A stretch of 51,726 nucleotides of DNA from Rhodobacter sp. GTDB lineage: Bacteria; Pseudomonadota; Alphaproteobacteria; Rhodobacterales; Rhodobacteraceae. The DNA lies in NCBI GenBank assembly GCA_022824145.1, contig JAJEAY010000091.1, positions 1-51,726 of the forward strand, read 5' to 3'. A program made the position numbers and the translations under genes. Below, one piece after another: positions 26,222-35,928 of this stretch (positions within the stretch are counted from its first letter, which is position 1; every line of letters begins with the position of its first letter). The notes below the pieces were generated by a model. It saw only the letters and a program-made list of their open reading frames with translations. It ran no database searches and was not told the origin of the DNA.

Positions 26222-27460
26222 TCAGGCGGCGCGTTCCAGCTCAAACCGGTCGTGCAGGGCCTGAACCGCAAGCTCCAGATACTTTCGATCAATCAAAACC
26301 GATATCTTGATTTCAGATGTAGTGATCACCTGTATGTTGATGTTCTCCTTTGCCAGAGCCTCAAACATCGTTGCCGCAACACCGGCATGGCTGCGCATCC
26401 CGATACCGACAACCGACACCTTGCAGACATCTGTGTCGGAAAGAAGTCCGTGGAAGTTGATCGCACCCTCAGACTTGGCATCTTCAATCGCCACCTTTGC
26501 CCGCGCCACCTGGTCGGTCGGGCATGAAAAGGTCAGGTCCGTGCGGCCCTCCTCCGAGACGTTCTGCACGATCATGTCTACGTTCACCCCTGCCGCCGCC
26601 AAAGGTCCGAAAATCGCCGCGGCGATACCCGGGCGGTCCGCCACCGACACAAGGGTCATTTTCGCTTCATCCCGGCTGTATGCCACGCCCGACACAACAC
26701 TGCTTTCCACGATTTCCTCCTCTTCGCATACATAGGTTCCCGCATTTTCGTCCGTCTCGCCGAAGCTGGACAGCACCCTGAGCCGCACCCCGTACCGCAT
26801 CGCAAGTTCGACGGAACGTGACTGCAGGACCTTGGCGCCGAGCGACGCCAGTTCGAGCATTTCCTCAAACGCGATCCGGTTGAGCTTCCGCGCCTTGACT
26901 GAAATCCGGGGGTCCGTCGTGTAGACGCCGTCCACATCGGTATAGATATCGCAGCGCTCGGCCCCGAACGCGGCAGCGAACGCAACTGCCGTCGTGTCGG
27001 ATCCACCTCGCCCAAGTGTGGTGGCACGGCCATCAGGGCCCATTCCCTGAAACCCTGCGACCACCGCGACCTTCATGCCTTCGTCGAATTTCGCAAGGAT
27101 GTTCTGGGTGTGGATCCTTTCAATCCTGGCCGCAGCATGTACGCCGTTGGTCATCAGAGGAACCTGCCAGCCCTGCCAGGACCGAGCGGGAACGTCCATT
27201 TCCTGCAGCGTGAGCGCCATCAGCCCGGCAGAAACGTTCTCGCCCGAACTTACCACGGAATCATACTCGCGGGCATCGAAGAACTGGCCGGTTTCCTGAA
27301 CGAGACGTACCAGCCTGTCGGTCTCTCCGGCCATGGCCGAGACGATGACAATGACATTGTATCCGGCAGAGACTTCCCGCTCCACCTTTGCGGCAGCGCC
27401 GCGGATCCGGTCGAGCGTAGCGACCGACGTACCGCCGAATTTCATCACCAGAATTGGCAT
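26222..27460 (-). CDS. lysC: aspartate kinase
   Basis: Phosphorylates aspartate, the first step to lysine, threonine, methionine and diaminopimelate. The 412 residues start with MPILVMKFGGTSVA, the kinase N-terminal motif, and have the catalytic domain to about 245 (including GRGGSDTTAVA near 170 and YTDVDGVYTTDPR near 188-200). Two ACT domains (about 265-335 and 345-412) would give feedback control by threonine or lysine. Length and layout match monofunctional alphaproteobacterial enzymes. The ATG at 27460 is chosen from this motif and an AAGG six bases upstream; the frame extends to 27544 without support. Confidence 0.95.
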   Translation of the reverse strand: MPILVMKFGGTSVATLDRIRGAAAKVEREVSAGYNVIVIVSAMAGETDRLVRLVQETGQFFDAREYDSVVSSGENVSAGLMALTLQEMDVPARSWQGWQVPLMTNGVHAAARIERIHTQNILAKFDEGMKVAVVAGFQGMGPDGRATTLGRGGSDTTAVAFAAAFGAERCDIYTDVDGVYTTDPRISVKARKLNRIAFEEMLELASLGAKVLQSRSVELAMRYGVRLRVLSSFGETDENAGTYVCEEEEIVESSVVSGVAYSRDEAKMTLVSVADRPGIAAAIFGPLAAAGVNVDMIVQNVSEEGRTDLTFSCPTDQVARAKVAIEDAKSEGAINFHGLLSDTDVCKVSVVGIGMRSHAGVAATMFEALAKENINIQVITTSEIKISVLIDRKYLELAVQALHDRFELERAA

Positions 27461-27558
27461 AACCAGCCTTGCTCCAACGTCAGCCGTACCCTTAAACGTC
27501 CGCTTCATACCAACCTCAAGATGACATACAAGGTACCGCGACAAGGGATGGACAATCG

Positions 27559-28530
27559 ATGGAACTTACCGCTGACAATCTGACGGAAGCCTGCGAACTG
27601 GTCTACAACCAGATGCAGCCCACGTCCCAGATTGCATGGCCACAGCTCAGCCAGCAACTTGGCTGCGAAGTCTGGGTCAAGCACGAGAACCACGCACCTA
27701 CCGGATCATTCAAGGTTCGTGGCGGCATCACATTCATCAACTGGGTTCGCCAGACATACCCAAAGGCACGCGGCATCTGCACAGCCACCCGCGGCAATCA
27801 TGGCCAAAGCCAGGCACGGGCGGCGCGGGCGTTCGGTCTGGAAGCGAAGATATTCGTGCCGCACGGCAATTCAGTGGAAAAGAACGCCGCCATGCGGGCC
27901 TATGGCGCTGATCTCATTGAATTCGGCGAGGATTTTGACACAGCGAAGGAAGAGGCGTTTCGTGTAGCTGCCGAAGAGGATCTTGTAACGGTTCCCCCTT
28001 TCCACGGCGAACTGGTGCGTGGGGTCGCGACATATGGATTTGAACTGCTCTCCGCGGCGCCCGATCTGGACACGATCTATGTTCCGATCGGCTGCGGTTC
28101 AGGTATTTGCGGCACGATCCTCGCACGCGATGCTCTGGGACTTACGACCGAGATTGTCGGTGTGGTTTCCTCGGCCGCCCAAACCGCGAAACTCTCGGTT
28201 GATGCCGGCAGAATGGTTGAAACGAACTCCTGCGAGACATTTGCCGACGGAGTCGCCGTGAGGGTGCCTGTACCAGAAGCCGTAGAGATTTTCGGTCGAG
28301 GCGCCGAGAGGATTGTGACGGTCAGCGACGAGGAAATCGCTGAAGCGATCCGTGTCTATTTCCGTGGCACCCACAACCTTTCCGAAGGTGCCGGAGCCGC
28401 GTCTCTCGCTGCCCTGATGCAGGAATGCGTCCTTATGCAGAACAGAAAGGTGGCAGTGATACTAAGTGGGGGAAACATCGATACCGAGTGGTATCTTGAT
28501 GTGCTTGGCGGTGGAGTGCCCCGGATCTGA
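27559..28530 (+). CDS. threonine/serine dehydratase-like PLP enzyme (fold type II)
   Basis: A 323-residue PLP enzyme resembling catabolic threonine dehydratases and hydroxyaspartate or serine ammonia-lyases. The Schiff-base Lys52 is in PTGSFKVRGG, the phosphate-binding glycine loop is GCGSGICGT near 177-185 and the C-terminal SGGNID near 306-311 contacts the pyridine ring. It lacks the regulatory ACT domains of biosynthetic IlvA. It would convert threonine or a related beta-hydroxy amino acid to a 2-oxo acid and ammonia. It is divergent from lysC with about 98 bases between starts, so the promoters are back to back. Exact substrate unresolved. Confidence 0.88.
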   Translation: MELTADNLTEACELVYNQMQPTSQIAWPQLSQQLGCEVWVKHENHAPTGSFKVRGGITFINWVRQTYPKARGICTATRGNHGQSQARAARAFGLEAKIFVPHGNSVEKNAAMRAYGADLIEFGEDFDTAKEEAFRVAAEEDLVTVPPFHGELVRGVATYGFELLSAAPDLDTIYVPIGCGSGICGTILARDALGLTTEIVGVVSSAAQTAKLSVDAGRMVETNSCETFADGVAVRVPVPEAVEIFGRGAERIVTVSDEEIAEAIRVYFRGTHNLSEGAGAASLAALMQECVLMQNRKVAVILSGGNIDTEWYLDVLGGGVPRI

Positions 28531-28667
28531 TCGCAGCCCTCATCGCCAGCGAACAATCACAAGCTTCGCAGCCGTCGCCCGAATGTGGAACGACCCGCAA
28601 TACCTGTGCAGCCGGGAACGGTTACGCCATCGGCCCTCCGGGGCAGCAAATCGATAGTCTATAGGCC

Positions 28668-29141
28668 CTAGTTCGCCTTTCGGGTCGGAATGAATGGCAG
28701 CGGAGCAACCGGCACTCCGTCCTCAAAGAGCTTTTTGGCTTCGTCCCTTCGCGCTTCGCCGTAAATTGAGCGTTGCGGGATCTCACCATCGTGCATTCTG
28801 CGCGCTTCTTTGGCAAAGCTCAGTCCCACATAATCCGAGTTTTTTTCCACGTGCTGGCGAAGTTTCGCCAGGTTCGCCTCCAGTTCCGACATTGGCTCTC
28901 TCAGCGAAGCCGGCCCGTTCTCAGACACTGATTCCTGCGTGGAAGACTCGGGCGCGGAAGGCCGCGCTTTAGTCCTGGATGGACGAACGCCGGGTGTCAT
29001 CATGGCCTTTTCGACCTTGTCCGAACTGCAGACCGGGCACGCGACCATGCCGGTGCTCCGCAGTTTGTCGAATGCCTCGGCGGAAGCGAACCAGCTCTCA
29101 AATTCATGGTCCTGACAGCACTTTAGGGCATATCGTATCAT
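28668..29141 (-). CDS. DUF1178 family protein
   Basis: A 157-residue protein that opens MIRYALKCCQDHEFESWFAS and has a second pair, CPVCSS, near 36-41. The C-x-x-H/C plus C-x-x-C pattern suggests a small zinc ribbon. The C-terminal half has the family's L-A-K-L-R-x-H-V-E-K-N-S-D-Y-V-G region, ending with GVPVAPLPF-type residues. Function is unknown; it is conserved across alphaproteobacteria and commonly near the genes found here. It converges on the dehydratase gene, 137 bases away. Confidence 0.92.
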   Translation of the reverse strand: MIRYALKCCQDHEFESWFASAEAFDKLRSTGMVACPVCSSDKVEKAMMTPGVRPSRTKARPSAPESSTQESVSENGPASLREPMSELEANLAKLRQHVEKNSDYVGLSFAKEARRMHDGEIPQRSIYGEARRDEAKKLFEDGVPVAPLPFIPTRKAN

Positions 29142-29207
29142 AAGAACGCTTTCCTCAACTCTTTCATCGGAGCCTATTGCGGGAACCCGCAGATGCTCAA
29201 GGGCATT

Positions 29208-29681
29208 TCATCGCAGGGCTTTGCCTGGGTCAAAGTCCAGAACCATGCGCCGCAATTCAGGCTCATGAAGCAGCTTCGCCGCTTTCTTGCGGGAAAACCA
29301 CTTTCGACTGCGTTGGCCGGCTTCCGGAAAGTCCCGCCTCAACGATCGGACCTTGACAGCGAACACTGCGACTACGCAGGGGAGCCGCCCTCCGTCACCG
29401 CGTTTGATATAGGAATAGAGCCCGATGCAGTTGCCCCGAGTCCGACCTATGACCCCTGCCTCTTCCCAGGCTTCCTTCACTGCCGCCTCTGCGGGGGTGG
29501 ATCCAGGTTCCGGCCATCCTTTCGGCAGGATCCACCGCCCAGTTCCACGACTGGTGACCAGAAGCACCTGGGTCTTGTCGTCAACCACGCGATAGCAGAG
29601 TGCGCCGAACTGGGTGCGCACATCCCGCTTCTGGGATGAAGCCATCCGAATTGGCCGCACTTTTCCTTTCTGGATGTTCAT
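29208..29681 (-). CDS. NUDIX hydrolase, diphosphoinositol-phosphatase-like
   Basis: A 157-residue NUDIX protein. The box reads GWPEPGSTPAEAAVKEAWEE then AGV (near 54-76), after the typical RWILPKG. Compared with the strict box, the first Glu is Ser and the usual Arg is Lys, while the three key Glu residues of E-A-W-E-E are kept; this variation is common in the alphaproteobacterial subgroup that resembles diphosphoinositol phosphatases. It would hydrolyse a nucleoside or inositol diphosphate-linked compound. An internal ATG at 29645 is an alternative start. It lies 66 bases upstream of the DUF1178 gene on the same strand. Confidence 0.85.
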   Translation of the reverse strand: MNIQKGKVRPIRMASSQKRDVRTQFGALCYRVVDDKTQVLLVTSRGTGRWILPKGWPEPGSTPAEAAVKEAWEEAGVIGRTRGNCIGLYSYIKRGDGGRLPCVVAVFAVKVRSLRRDFPEAGQRSRKWFSRKKAAKLLHEPELRRMVLDFDPGKALR

Positions 29682-30261
29682 TTTCCGCCAACAGAATACT
29701 GCGTTTCACCCTTGAGCCGGGATACGGCACTTCTCTGACCGATATTAGCAGGCACAGGAAAAGGCGCAAGATATTGCAGAATGACGTCACATTTCGGGAA
29801 ACTGCTGCGGGTTGCCTGGTTTGGCCGCAATTCAGCGCTGGCAGCGACCACCCCTGCGCAGCAACAGTCGAAATCCATAGGCCCCATCGCCCGGTGCCGA
29901 AAGGTCTGGCTGTTCGGTCCATGACGGGTAAAGCTCGGAGAGAGGAGACCCCGGATTATGGCCTTCAGTGTCTTGCAGGTGTCAGTCAGCTTCCGGCGAC
30001 ATCGGTGAAGCAGCCTGCGCAACTCCGGGTGGGGACGGAGCAGCCATTCACCTATATCACCGGACACGCAGTGCCACCCGGATACCCCACCTTATGAACG
30101 TCCGGACAAATCGCTGACGGACCACCGCCCCGGCCGGAATCACGGAATGAATCCATTGGCAAACCGGAAACCGAGCCGTTTGGTACCACACACCGGCGAT
30201 GTGCCGGTCGCTGGTCCATTCAAACGAACCACGGCCGATTGGTTCTCGGGTGGAGTTCAGG
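29682..30261. other. intergenic region without a supported gene
   Basis: About 580 bases between the NUDIX and GNAT genes. Frames on both strands have no recognisable motif and no ribosome site; a minus-strand GTG frame from 30067 overlaps the NUDIX start as ATGA, but its composition looks random. I see nothing further. Confidence 0.4.
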
Positions 30262-30846
30262 TTAGCCGACCTCCGTTCTCCCGCGCCGGTCGGGGCGGAG
30301 ATTCGCGTAGAGCACATGATTCCTCCAGCGACCGTCGATCTGCAGATAGCTCTGCGCAACCCCCTCGTATTTGAAACCGGCCTTTTCGAGAACACGCCTT
30401 GAGGCCACGTTCTCCGGTAGGCATGCCGCCTCCATGCGCGAAAGATCCAGCATCGCGAAGCCGTAATGCACCACGGCTTCGATCGCCTCGCGCATATAGC
30501 CCTGACGGGCATGCGGTTCGCCAATCCAGTATCCCAACGTTCCGGACTGGGCGGGACCGCGCCTGATGTTGTCAAGCGTTACCGCTCCCAGAAGAACGTC
30601 GTCCTCGCGCCGAAGCAGAAGCAGCGGCACTGCATTGCCTTCGGCGATCGATCGCTGCGCCCAATAGACCCGATCGGAAAAAGCCTTGCGTGTCAGATGG
30701 TCATGCGACCAAGATGGCTCCCACGGACCCAGGAACTTCTGGCTGGCCTTCCGGAGCTCCGCCCACGGGCGGAAGTCAGAGTGCCGCGGGGGACGAAGGA
30801 CAAGCCGCTCCGTAACCAGACGGACCTGGCGGCGACGGGGCAGCAT
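30262..30846 (-). CDS. GNAT acetyltransferase, RimJ/RimL-type
   Basis: A 194-residue N-acetyltransferase. It begins with the family pattern RLVTERLVLRPPRHSDF, has the acetyl-CoA-binding segment YWIGEPHARQGYMREAIEAV near 106-125 (Q/R-x-x-G-x-G/A loop in the ARQGYM form) and closes with VASRRVLEKAGFKYEG near 147-162. Members of this group acetylate ribosomal-protein N termini or small amines. The start ATG shares one base with the TGA of the M16 peptidase gene (TGATG). The substrate is unknown. The order thrC, M16 peptidase, GNAT is a conserved block in Rhodobacterales. Confidence 0.9.
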   Translation of the reverse strand: MLPRRRQVRLVTERLVLRPPRHSDFRPWAELRKASQKFLGPWEPSWSHDHLTRKAFSDRVYWAQRSIAEGNAVPLLLLRREDDVLLGAVTLDNIRRGPAQSGTLGYWIGEPHARQGYMREAIEAVVHYGFAMLDLSRMEAACLPENVASRRVLEKAGFKYEGVAQSYLQIDGRWRNHVLYANLRPDRRGRTEVG

Positions 30847-32108
30847 CAGGCCGCGAGCCTCTCCCGCAGTTCGGTCAGGCGCGGAGCATGGTCAATCGGG
30901 CCATACATCGCAAGCGCGGGCTGCGCCGTGGTCCGGATTCGGCCAGCGAATTCCCGCACGCTTCCAGCGGTTACCGAATCGATCTTGGCAAGAGTCTCCT
31001 CAACGTCCGGAACCCTGCCCCAGATGGAAACGAGTCGGGCCATCCGCTCCGCTCGGGCCGACGGACTCTCAAGCCCCATCAGAATCCCCGCTCTCATCTG
31101 GGCACGGGCACGGGCCACCTCTGATTCCGTCATGTCGTCAGCAGCGCGCTTCAGTTCATCTATGGTGAGCTTGGCCAGTTCGCCGATCTGTTCAGCCGAA
31201 GTCCCCGCGTAGATCGTGGCAAGCCCCGTATCCACATAGGATCCGGTCTGCGCTGAAATCGAATAGCACAGACCGCGCTTTTCGCGAAGCTCCTGGAACA
31301 GGCGGGACGACATTCCTCCACCAAGCGCTGCCGCATGGATCTGGGCAGTGTAGACATCGTCTTCCCGATAGCCCGGAATCTCATAGCCAAACACGAAATG
31401 CACCTGTTCAAGCGGTTTGACCTCGAACCGTCCGCCCCCGGCGAACCTTGCCGCCTCGACATTCCTGCTCCTGCCTCGCGGCAGATGCCCGAACAGCTGT
31501 TCTGCCAAGCCAATCACTGCATCGTGATCGAAGGCGCCGGCAACGGCGAGAATCATCTTCTCAGGGGCGTAGTGCTCCGACACAAATCCGGAGAGGTCAC
31601 TGCGGGCGAATCCCCGCACTGACTCCGAAGGTCCGAGAATCGATCGCCCAAGAGGCTGTTCAGGATAGGCGACTTCCTGCAGCCAGTCGAAAATCACGTC
31701 GTCGGGCGTGTCGCGGACCTGGCCGATTTCCTGAAGGATCACCCCGCGTTCGACCTCGATCTCAGCTTCGTCAAACACTGGATTCAGGACAATGTCCGAA
31801 ATCACGTCAAGCGCGAGAGTGACATCCTCTTCAAGAACGCGCGCGAAATATGCCGTTATCTCACGCGAGGTATATGCATTGATGTAGCCACCGACATCCT
31901 CGATGTCCTCGGCAATCTGCCGTGCGGACCGGCGTTTCGTTCCCTTGAACGCCATATGTTCCAGGAAATGGGCAATTCCGTTCTGCTCAACGCGCTCGTG
32001 CCGGCCACCAGCCATTATCCAGACGCCCAGGGCGGCAGATTTCAGACCCGGCATCCGCTCGGAAACGATGCGAAATCCGTTTGGAAGTTCGTGAAGAAGG
32101 ACAGTCAC
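30846..32108 (-). CDS. M16-family zinc peptidase (mitochondrial processing peptidase-like)
   Basis: A 420-residue peptidase. The inverted zinc motif is HFLEH at 47-51 (H47, E50, H51), followed by the distal Glu in the VERGVILQEI region near 117-127. It resembles the beta subunit of mitochondrial processing peptidase and bacterial PqqL/YmxG-like enzymes, and would degrade or trim peptides. The start is GTG, overlapping the thrC stop as GTGA. The strong coupling to thrC is an operon habit in this order rather than a pathway link. Confidence 0.93.
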   Translation of the reverse strand: MTVLLHELPNGFRIVSERMPGLKSAALGVWIMAGGRHERVEQNGIAHFLEHMAFKGTKRRSARQIAEDIEDVGGYINAYTSREITAYFARVLEEDVTLALDVISDIVLNPVFDEAEIEVERGVILQEIGQVRDTPDDVIFDWLQEVAYPEQPLGRSILGPSESVRGFARSDLSGFVSEHYAPEKMILAVAGAFDHDAVIGLAEQLFGHLPRGRSRNVEAARFAGGGRFEVKPLEQVHFVFGYEIPGYREDDVYTAQIHAAALGGGMSSRLFQELREKRGLCYSISAQTGSYVDTGLATIYAGTSAEQIGELAKLTIDELKRAADDMTESEVARARAQMRAGILMGLESPSARAERMARLVSIWGRVPDVEETLAKIDSVTAGSVREFAGRIRTTAQPALAMYGPIDHAPRLTELRERLAA

Positions 32109-33493
32109 TTGGCTATACGCCTCCAGATAAGCTCCTTGAGCGTGGAAAGGTCATTGGAAACCTCGGTCACGCGTTCCGGACGCGAATTAAGGTTTGCCAT
32201 ATGCGGTGGCAAGGGGGGATGATGCCCGACCGCGGACTCGACCACATCGGGAAACTTGGCCGGATGGGCTGTGGCAAGAGTAACCATCGGGTTTGGGCCA
32301 AGGCATTCTTCAGCGACCTTTACGCCGACTGCAGTGTGCGGGCAGAGAACCTCACCGGTGGCCCTGTATTGCCCGGCTATGGTTTCGATGGTTTCGGCCT
32401 CGTCGGCCCGGCCCGACGAGAACGCATCACGAAGCGCCTCCAGCGCACCCTGGCTGACCTTGAAGCCGCCGTCCGTCGCCAGCGCCTCCATGTCACGCGC
32501 CACTGCGTCCGTGTTCCCGCCGTAGGCAAAATACAGCGCCCGCTCGAAATTCGAGCTGACCTGAATGTCCATCGACGGGCTGACCGATGGCCTCACTCCA
32601 AGTCTGACGTGATCGCCGGTGGCCAGCGTCCGGTGTAGAATGTCGTTTTGGTTGGTGGCAATGACAAGGCGACCTACCGGCAAGCCCATGCGCTTGGCGA
32701 TCCAGCCAGCGAAAATGTCGCCGAAGTTGCCGGTTGGTACAGTGAAATCAATCGCCCGATGAGGAGCGCCGAGTGCGACGGCGGATGTGAAATAGTATAC
32801 AACCTGCGCCAGGATCCGCGCCCAGTTAATCGAATTGACCGCTGCCAGACGCACACCATCACGGAATGCGAAGTCATTGAACATATCCTTCACCCGCGCC
32901 TGACAGTCGTCGAAGTCACCGTGAAGCGCGAGCGCATGCACGTTTTCCTCGGTATGGACGGTCATCTGGCGGCGCTGCACCTCCGAGACGCGGCCATGCG
33001 GAAAAAGGATGAACACGTTGACCGCCTCAAGCCCCCTGAACGCATCGATGGCGGCGGAACCGGTATCGCCTGAGGTGGCGCCTATGATCGTGACTCTTTC
33101 GCCTCTGCGGTCAAGCGTGGCCTGGAACAGATGGCCGATGAACTGCATCGCGAAGTCCTTGAACGCCAGCGTCGGCCCGTGAAACAGTTCCAGCAGGAAA
33201 TGACCTGGCCCGAGCTGCGTCAGAGGCGCCCGCGCGCCATGCCGGAAATCCCGGTATGCACGGACCACGATGCTGCGGAATTCGTCATCTGTGAAACTGT
33301 CGCCGATGAACGGGCGCATCACCTGAAAGGCGGTCTCTTCGTAGGACTGTCCGGCAAGCGCGGCGATTTCCCCGGCATCCATGCGCGGAATCGATTCAGG
33401 AAGGTAAAGTCCGCCGTCCCGGGCAAGCCCGGCGAGCATCGCCTCTTCAAATGCCAGGACAGGTGCGTTGCCGCGTGTTGAGATGTATCGCAT
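32105..33493 (-). CDS. thrC: threonine synthase
   Basis: Converts O-phosphohomoserine to threonine. The 462 residues begin MRYISTRGNAPVLAFEEAML, the usual threonine synthase N terminus, and carry the PLP Lys112 in PTLAFKDFAMQ and the phosphate loop GATSGDTGSAA near 153-163. The C-terminal KVAEECLG and ATAHPAKFPD are also family features. The frame extends upstream to a TTG at 33502, but the ATG at 33493 matches the family. It follows the SURF1 gene by 12 bases and overlaps the M16 peptidase gene by 4. Confidence 0.95.
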   Translation of the reverse strand: MRYISTRGNAPVLAFEEAMLAGLARDGGLYLPESIPRMDAGEIAALAGQSYEETAFQVMRPFIGDSFTDDEFRSIVVRAYRDFRHGARAPLTQLGPGHFLLELFHGPTLAFKDFAMQFIGHLFQATLDRRGERVTIIGATSGDTGSAAIDAFRGLEAVNVFILFPHGRVSEVQRRQMTVHTEENVHALALHGDFDDCQARVKDMFNDFAFRDGVRLAAVNSINWARILAQVVYYFTSAVALGAPHRAIDFTVPTGNFGDIFAGWIAKRMGLPVGRLVIATNQNDILHRTLATGDHVRLGVRPSVSPSMDIQVSSNFERALYFAYGGNTDAVARDMEALATDGGFKVSQGALEALRDAFSSGRADEAETIETIAGQYRATGEVLCPHTAVGVKVAEECLGPNPMVTLATAHPAKFPDVVESAVGHHPPLPPHMANLNSRPERVTEVSNDLSTLKELIWRRIAK

Positions 33494-33505
33494 GGTCACC
33501 AAGTC

Positions 33506-34168
33506 TCAGTCAGGTCGCCGACCAATACGCCAGAGCAGGAAGGCTGTCATCCCCGCCCAGGCCACGGCCATCGAAAACCACGTAACCGCGTAGCCCAGAT
33601 GGTCGTTGGGAATTCCTGCCGTATCCACGGGCAGAGGGGTCACCTCCGGTTCGGGTTCGGAGGTCTCCCGCAGAATGATCAGGATCGGTTCGGCGCCAAG
33701 TTCCGTCGCCAGAGCCGGTATGTCACGGGCAAACCAGTAGTTCCCAGCCACATCAGGCTCAGGTGTGAAGACGTCCATTTCGTCGACTGTGCGGAAGTTG
33801 CCGGTTATCGTGACGTCCAGTTCCGGACGTGGCGCGTTCTTGAGGCTCTCCGGGACGAAACCCCGGTCCAGAAGGATCCTTCGGCCCTGGGTTTCGAACG
33901 CTGATACGATGCGGAATCCCGCTCCCGTCCCCCTGACCGACGCAAGCACATGCGCCTCCGGCCCGGTAATCCGGCCTGCCGCGGTTACCGGCATGAATTC
34001 CTCGAATGGCCGGCTGAAGACCGGCACCGGATCCCTGGCCATCTGCGCCTCGATCTGCGCCAGCATTCCCTCCTTCCAGGCCAGCCGTTTCAGCTGCCAG
34101 ATACCGAGCGACACCAGAACGGCGCAGCCGGCGATGCCAAAGACCAATGGAACAAGCCACCGTTTCAT
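33506..34168 (-). CDS. SURF1-family cytochrome oxidase assembly protein
   Basis: A 220-residue protein with a membrane helix at each end (about 5-22, MKRWLVPLVFGIAGC; and about 190-212, GYAVTWFSMAVAWAGMTAFL) and a periplasmic middle, the standard SURF1 topology. Family stretches include GIWQLKRLAWKEGML near 27-41 and LDRGFVPE near 114-121. SURF1 helps place heme a in subunit I of aa3-type oxidases. The ATG at 34168 is chosen from the family N terminus; AAGGA lies ten bases upstream, and the frame's extension to 34276 is not supported. It sits between coxC and thrC. Confidence 0.92.
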   Translation of the reverse strand: MKRWLVPLVFGIAGCAVLVSLGIWQLKRLAWKEGMLAQIEAQMARDPVPVFSRPFEEFMPVTAAGRITGPEAHVLASVRGTGAGFRIVSAFETQGRRILLDRGFVPESLKNAPRPELDVTITGNFRTVDEMDVFTPEPDVAGNYWFARDIPALATELGAEPILIILRETSEPEPEVTPLPVDTAGIPNDHLGYAVTWFSMAVAWAGMTAFLLWRIGRRPD

Positions 34169-34506
34169 TCCAGCAAAGTCCTTTACGGAATCCAGACGCA
34201 CTGCATCCGGAACAAAGCGCAATGTCCGCGGCACCCCCAAATCACTTGGTATTGCCGCGGCGGAAATCCTGGCCAACTGCCAACAACCGAATTCCGCGCC
34301 GAGGTCCTACCGCAAATCCGCCGACCCGGTGCATGGAACTGACCTCAGGTCGCTGAAGCGCTGTATCTGTCGATCCAGTTCAGGGCGATAGCAGCCACCG
34401 GGTTGCACCGGCTCCCCAGCTCGGCTGCCTCAAAGGGTCCGAATATGTGCATGCCCCACAGTCCCGGCGGTTCGCAACGGGACCGCGCTTCGGGAACATG
34501 CTGTTT
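34169..34506. other. gap between coxC and SURF1 without a supported gene
   Basis: About 340 bases. Related genomes often carry a DUF983 gene here; in none of the minus-strand frames do I see its cysteine-rich CPNCGEG start or its two membrane spans. The short frames present show no motif. The DUF983 gene seems to be absent rather than frameshifted. Confidence 0.45.
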
Positions 34507-35325
34507 TCAGCTGCCCCAGATGTAGACCGCCGCGAACAGAAACAGCCACACAACGTCAACGAAATGCCAGTACCAGGCCGCGGCCTCGAAGCCGACATGC
34601 CGCTCGGGAGTGAAATGCCCCGCCATTGCACGAAACAGGCACACGAGCAGGAACGCCGTTCCGATAATCACATGGGCGCCATGGAATCCCGTCGCCATGA
34701 AGAAGTTGGCGCCGTAGATGTTTCCGGAATACCCGAATCCCGCATGGCTGTATTCGTAGGCCTGGAAGAACGTGAACAGCGCGCCGAGCACGACGGCAAG
34801 CACCAGTCCGTTGACAAGATCCCTGCGATTGTTCTCGTGCGCGATCGCATGGTGGGCCCATGTCGCAGCGGCTCCGGAACAGAGCAGGATCAAGGTGTTG
34901 ATCAGAGGAAGATGCCAGGGATCGAAGGTTTCGATTCCGGCAGGCGGCCATTGCCCGTCGACCGCAGGACTCATTCCCCCGGGATCGATGGGGTACATCG
35001 CATGTTTGAAAAATGACCAGAACCAGGCCGAAAAGAACATCACCTCTGACATGATGAACAGCATGAATCCGTACCTCAGGCCAATGCGGACCACCGGTGT
35101 ATGGTCACCCGTCTGAGCCTCGTGCACAACATCGGACCACCATGCGAACATCACGTAAGCGACCCCTACAACTCCGATCAGGAACAGCCAGGGATGGTTG
35201 TTGGTTACGTTCGGCGACACCATCACCACGAAGCCGAAAAGCATGAGAAATCCCGAAACCGCCCCGATAAACGGCCAGACCGAGGGATTCAGGATGTGGT
35301 AATCGTGGTTCTTTGCATGCGCCAT
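34507..35325 (-). CDS. coxC: cytochrome c oxidase subunit III
   Basis: A 272-residue protein with seven membrane helices, part of the aa3-type terminal oxidase. Family hallmarks are [17 protein letters not shown] at the start, [21 protein letters not shown] with the conserved Glu near 93, [19 protein letters not shown] near 193-211 and the C-terminal [13 protein letters not shown]. It stabilises subunit I and the proton uptake path. It lies 24 bases after ctaG. The catalytic subunit I gene is not in the window, as is usual in Rhodobacterales where it is at another locus. Confidence 0.96.
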   Translation of the reverse strand: MAHAKNHDYHILNPSVWPFIGAVSGFLMLFGFVVMVSPNVTNNHPWLFLIGVVGVAYVMFAWWSDVVHEAQTGDHTPVVRIGLRYGFMLFIMSEVMFFSAWFWSFFKHAMYPIDPGGMSPAVDGQWPPAGIETFDPWHLPLINTLILLCSGAAATWAHHAIAHENNRRDLVNGLVLAVVLGALFTFFQAYEYSHAGFGYSGNIYGANFFMATGFHGAHVIIGTAFLLVCLFRAMAGHFTPERHVGFEAAAWYWHFVDVVWLFLFAAVYIWGS

Positions 35326-35349
35326 GAGAGCGTTCCCTCGTTCCTTGGG

Positions 35350-35928
35350 CTAGTTGTAATTTCGACCTTCGTCCGGACTCAACCCAGTCTGGGCCACTTC
35401 CGGAAGGTCTATTTCATGGAATGTGTAGCTGAGCGTGATGCGGTGGACGCCGGATGCGTCCCTGTCGGTCACGATTGCAGGATCGACATAGAACGTGACC
35501 GGCATCTGAACACGCTCGCCGGGCTGCAGCACCTGCTCTTCGAAGCAGAAGCAGTCAATCTTGGTGAAGAAACCGCCGGCCTCATAGGGAACCACGTTGT
35601 AGCTCGCCGTACCCGCGACTGGACGGCTGGTTGGATTCCAGGCTTCGTAAAACGCAAGTCCGGTCTCGCCAATGCGGATTTCCATTTCGCGCTGCGCTGG
35701 CCTGAAGTTCCACGGCATCCCTCGTGCCAGCGACGCATCGAAACCGATGGTGATGGTTCTGTCCAGCACAACGTCACTGCCCGAATTCGCCAAGGCCGGT
35801 TCACCGCCAAAGCCCGTCACGCGGCAGAACCAGTCATAGAACGGCACCGACGCCCATGCGAGCGACCCCATGAGAACAACGACGGACGCGCCGAGTGCCG
35901 CCGTTTTCTGAGGGCCACGCAGAGTCAT
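35350..35928 (-). CDS. ctaG: cytochrome c oxidase copper-delivery protein CtaG/Cox11
   Basis: Inserts copper into the CuB site of subunit I. The 192 residues have one N-terminal membrane helix (about 9-27) and a periplasmic copper domain with the invariant copper pair in KIDCFCFEEQ (Cys126, Cys128) and an additional conserved Cys35 in YDWFCRVTGFGG. Length and pattern are typical. The ATG overlaps the stop of the small membrane-protein gene as ATGA, so translation is coupled. Confidence 0.96.
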   Translation of the reverse strand: MTLRGPQKTAALGASVVVLMGSLAWASVPFYDWFCRVTGFGGEPALANSGSDVVLDRTITIGFDASLARGMPWNFRPAQREMEIRIGETGLAFYEAWNPTSRPVAGTASYNVVPYEAGGFFTKIDCFCFEEQVLQPGERVQMPVTFYVDPAIVTDRDASGVHRITLSYTFHEIDLPEVAQTGLSPDEGRNYN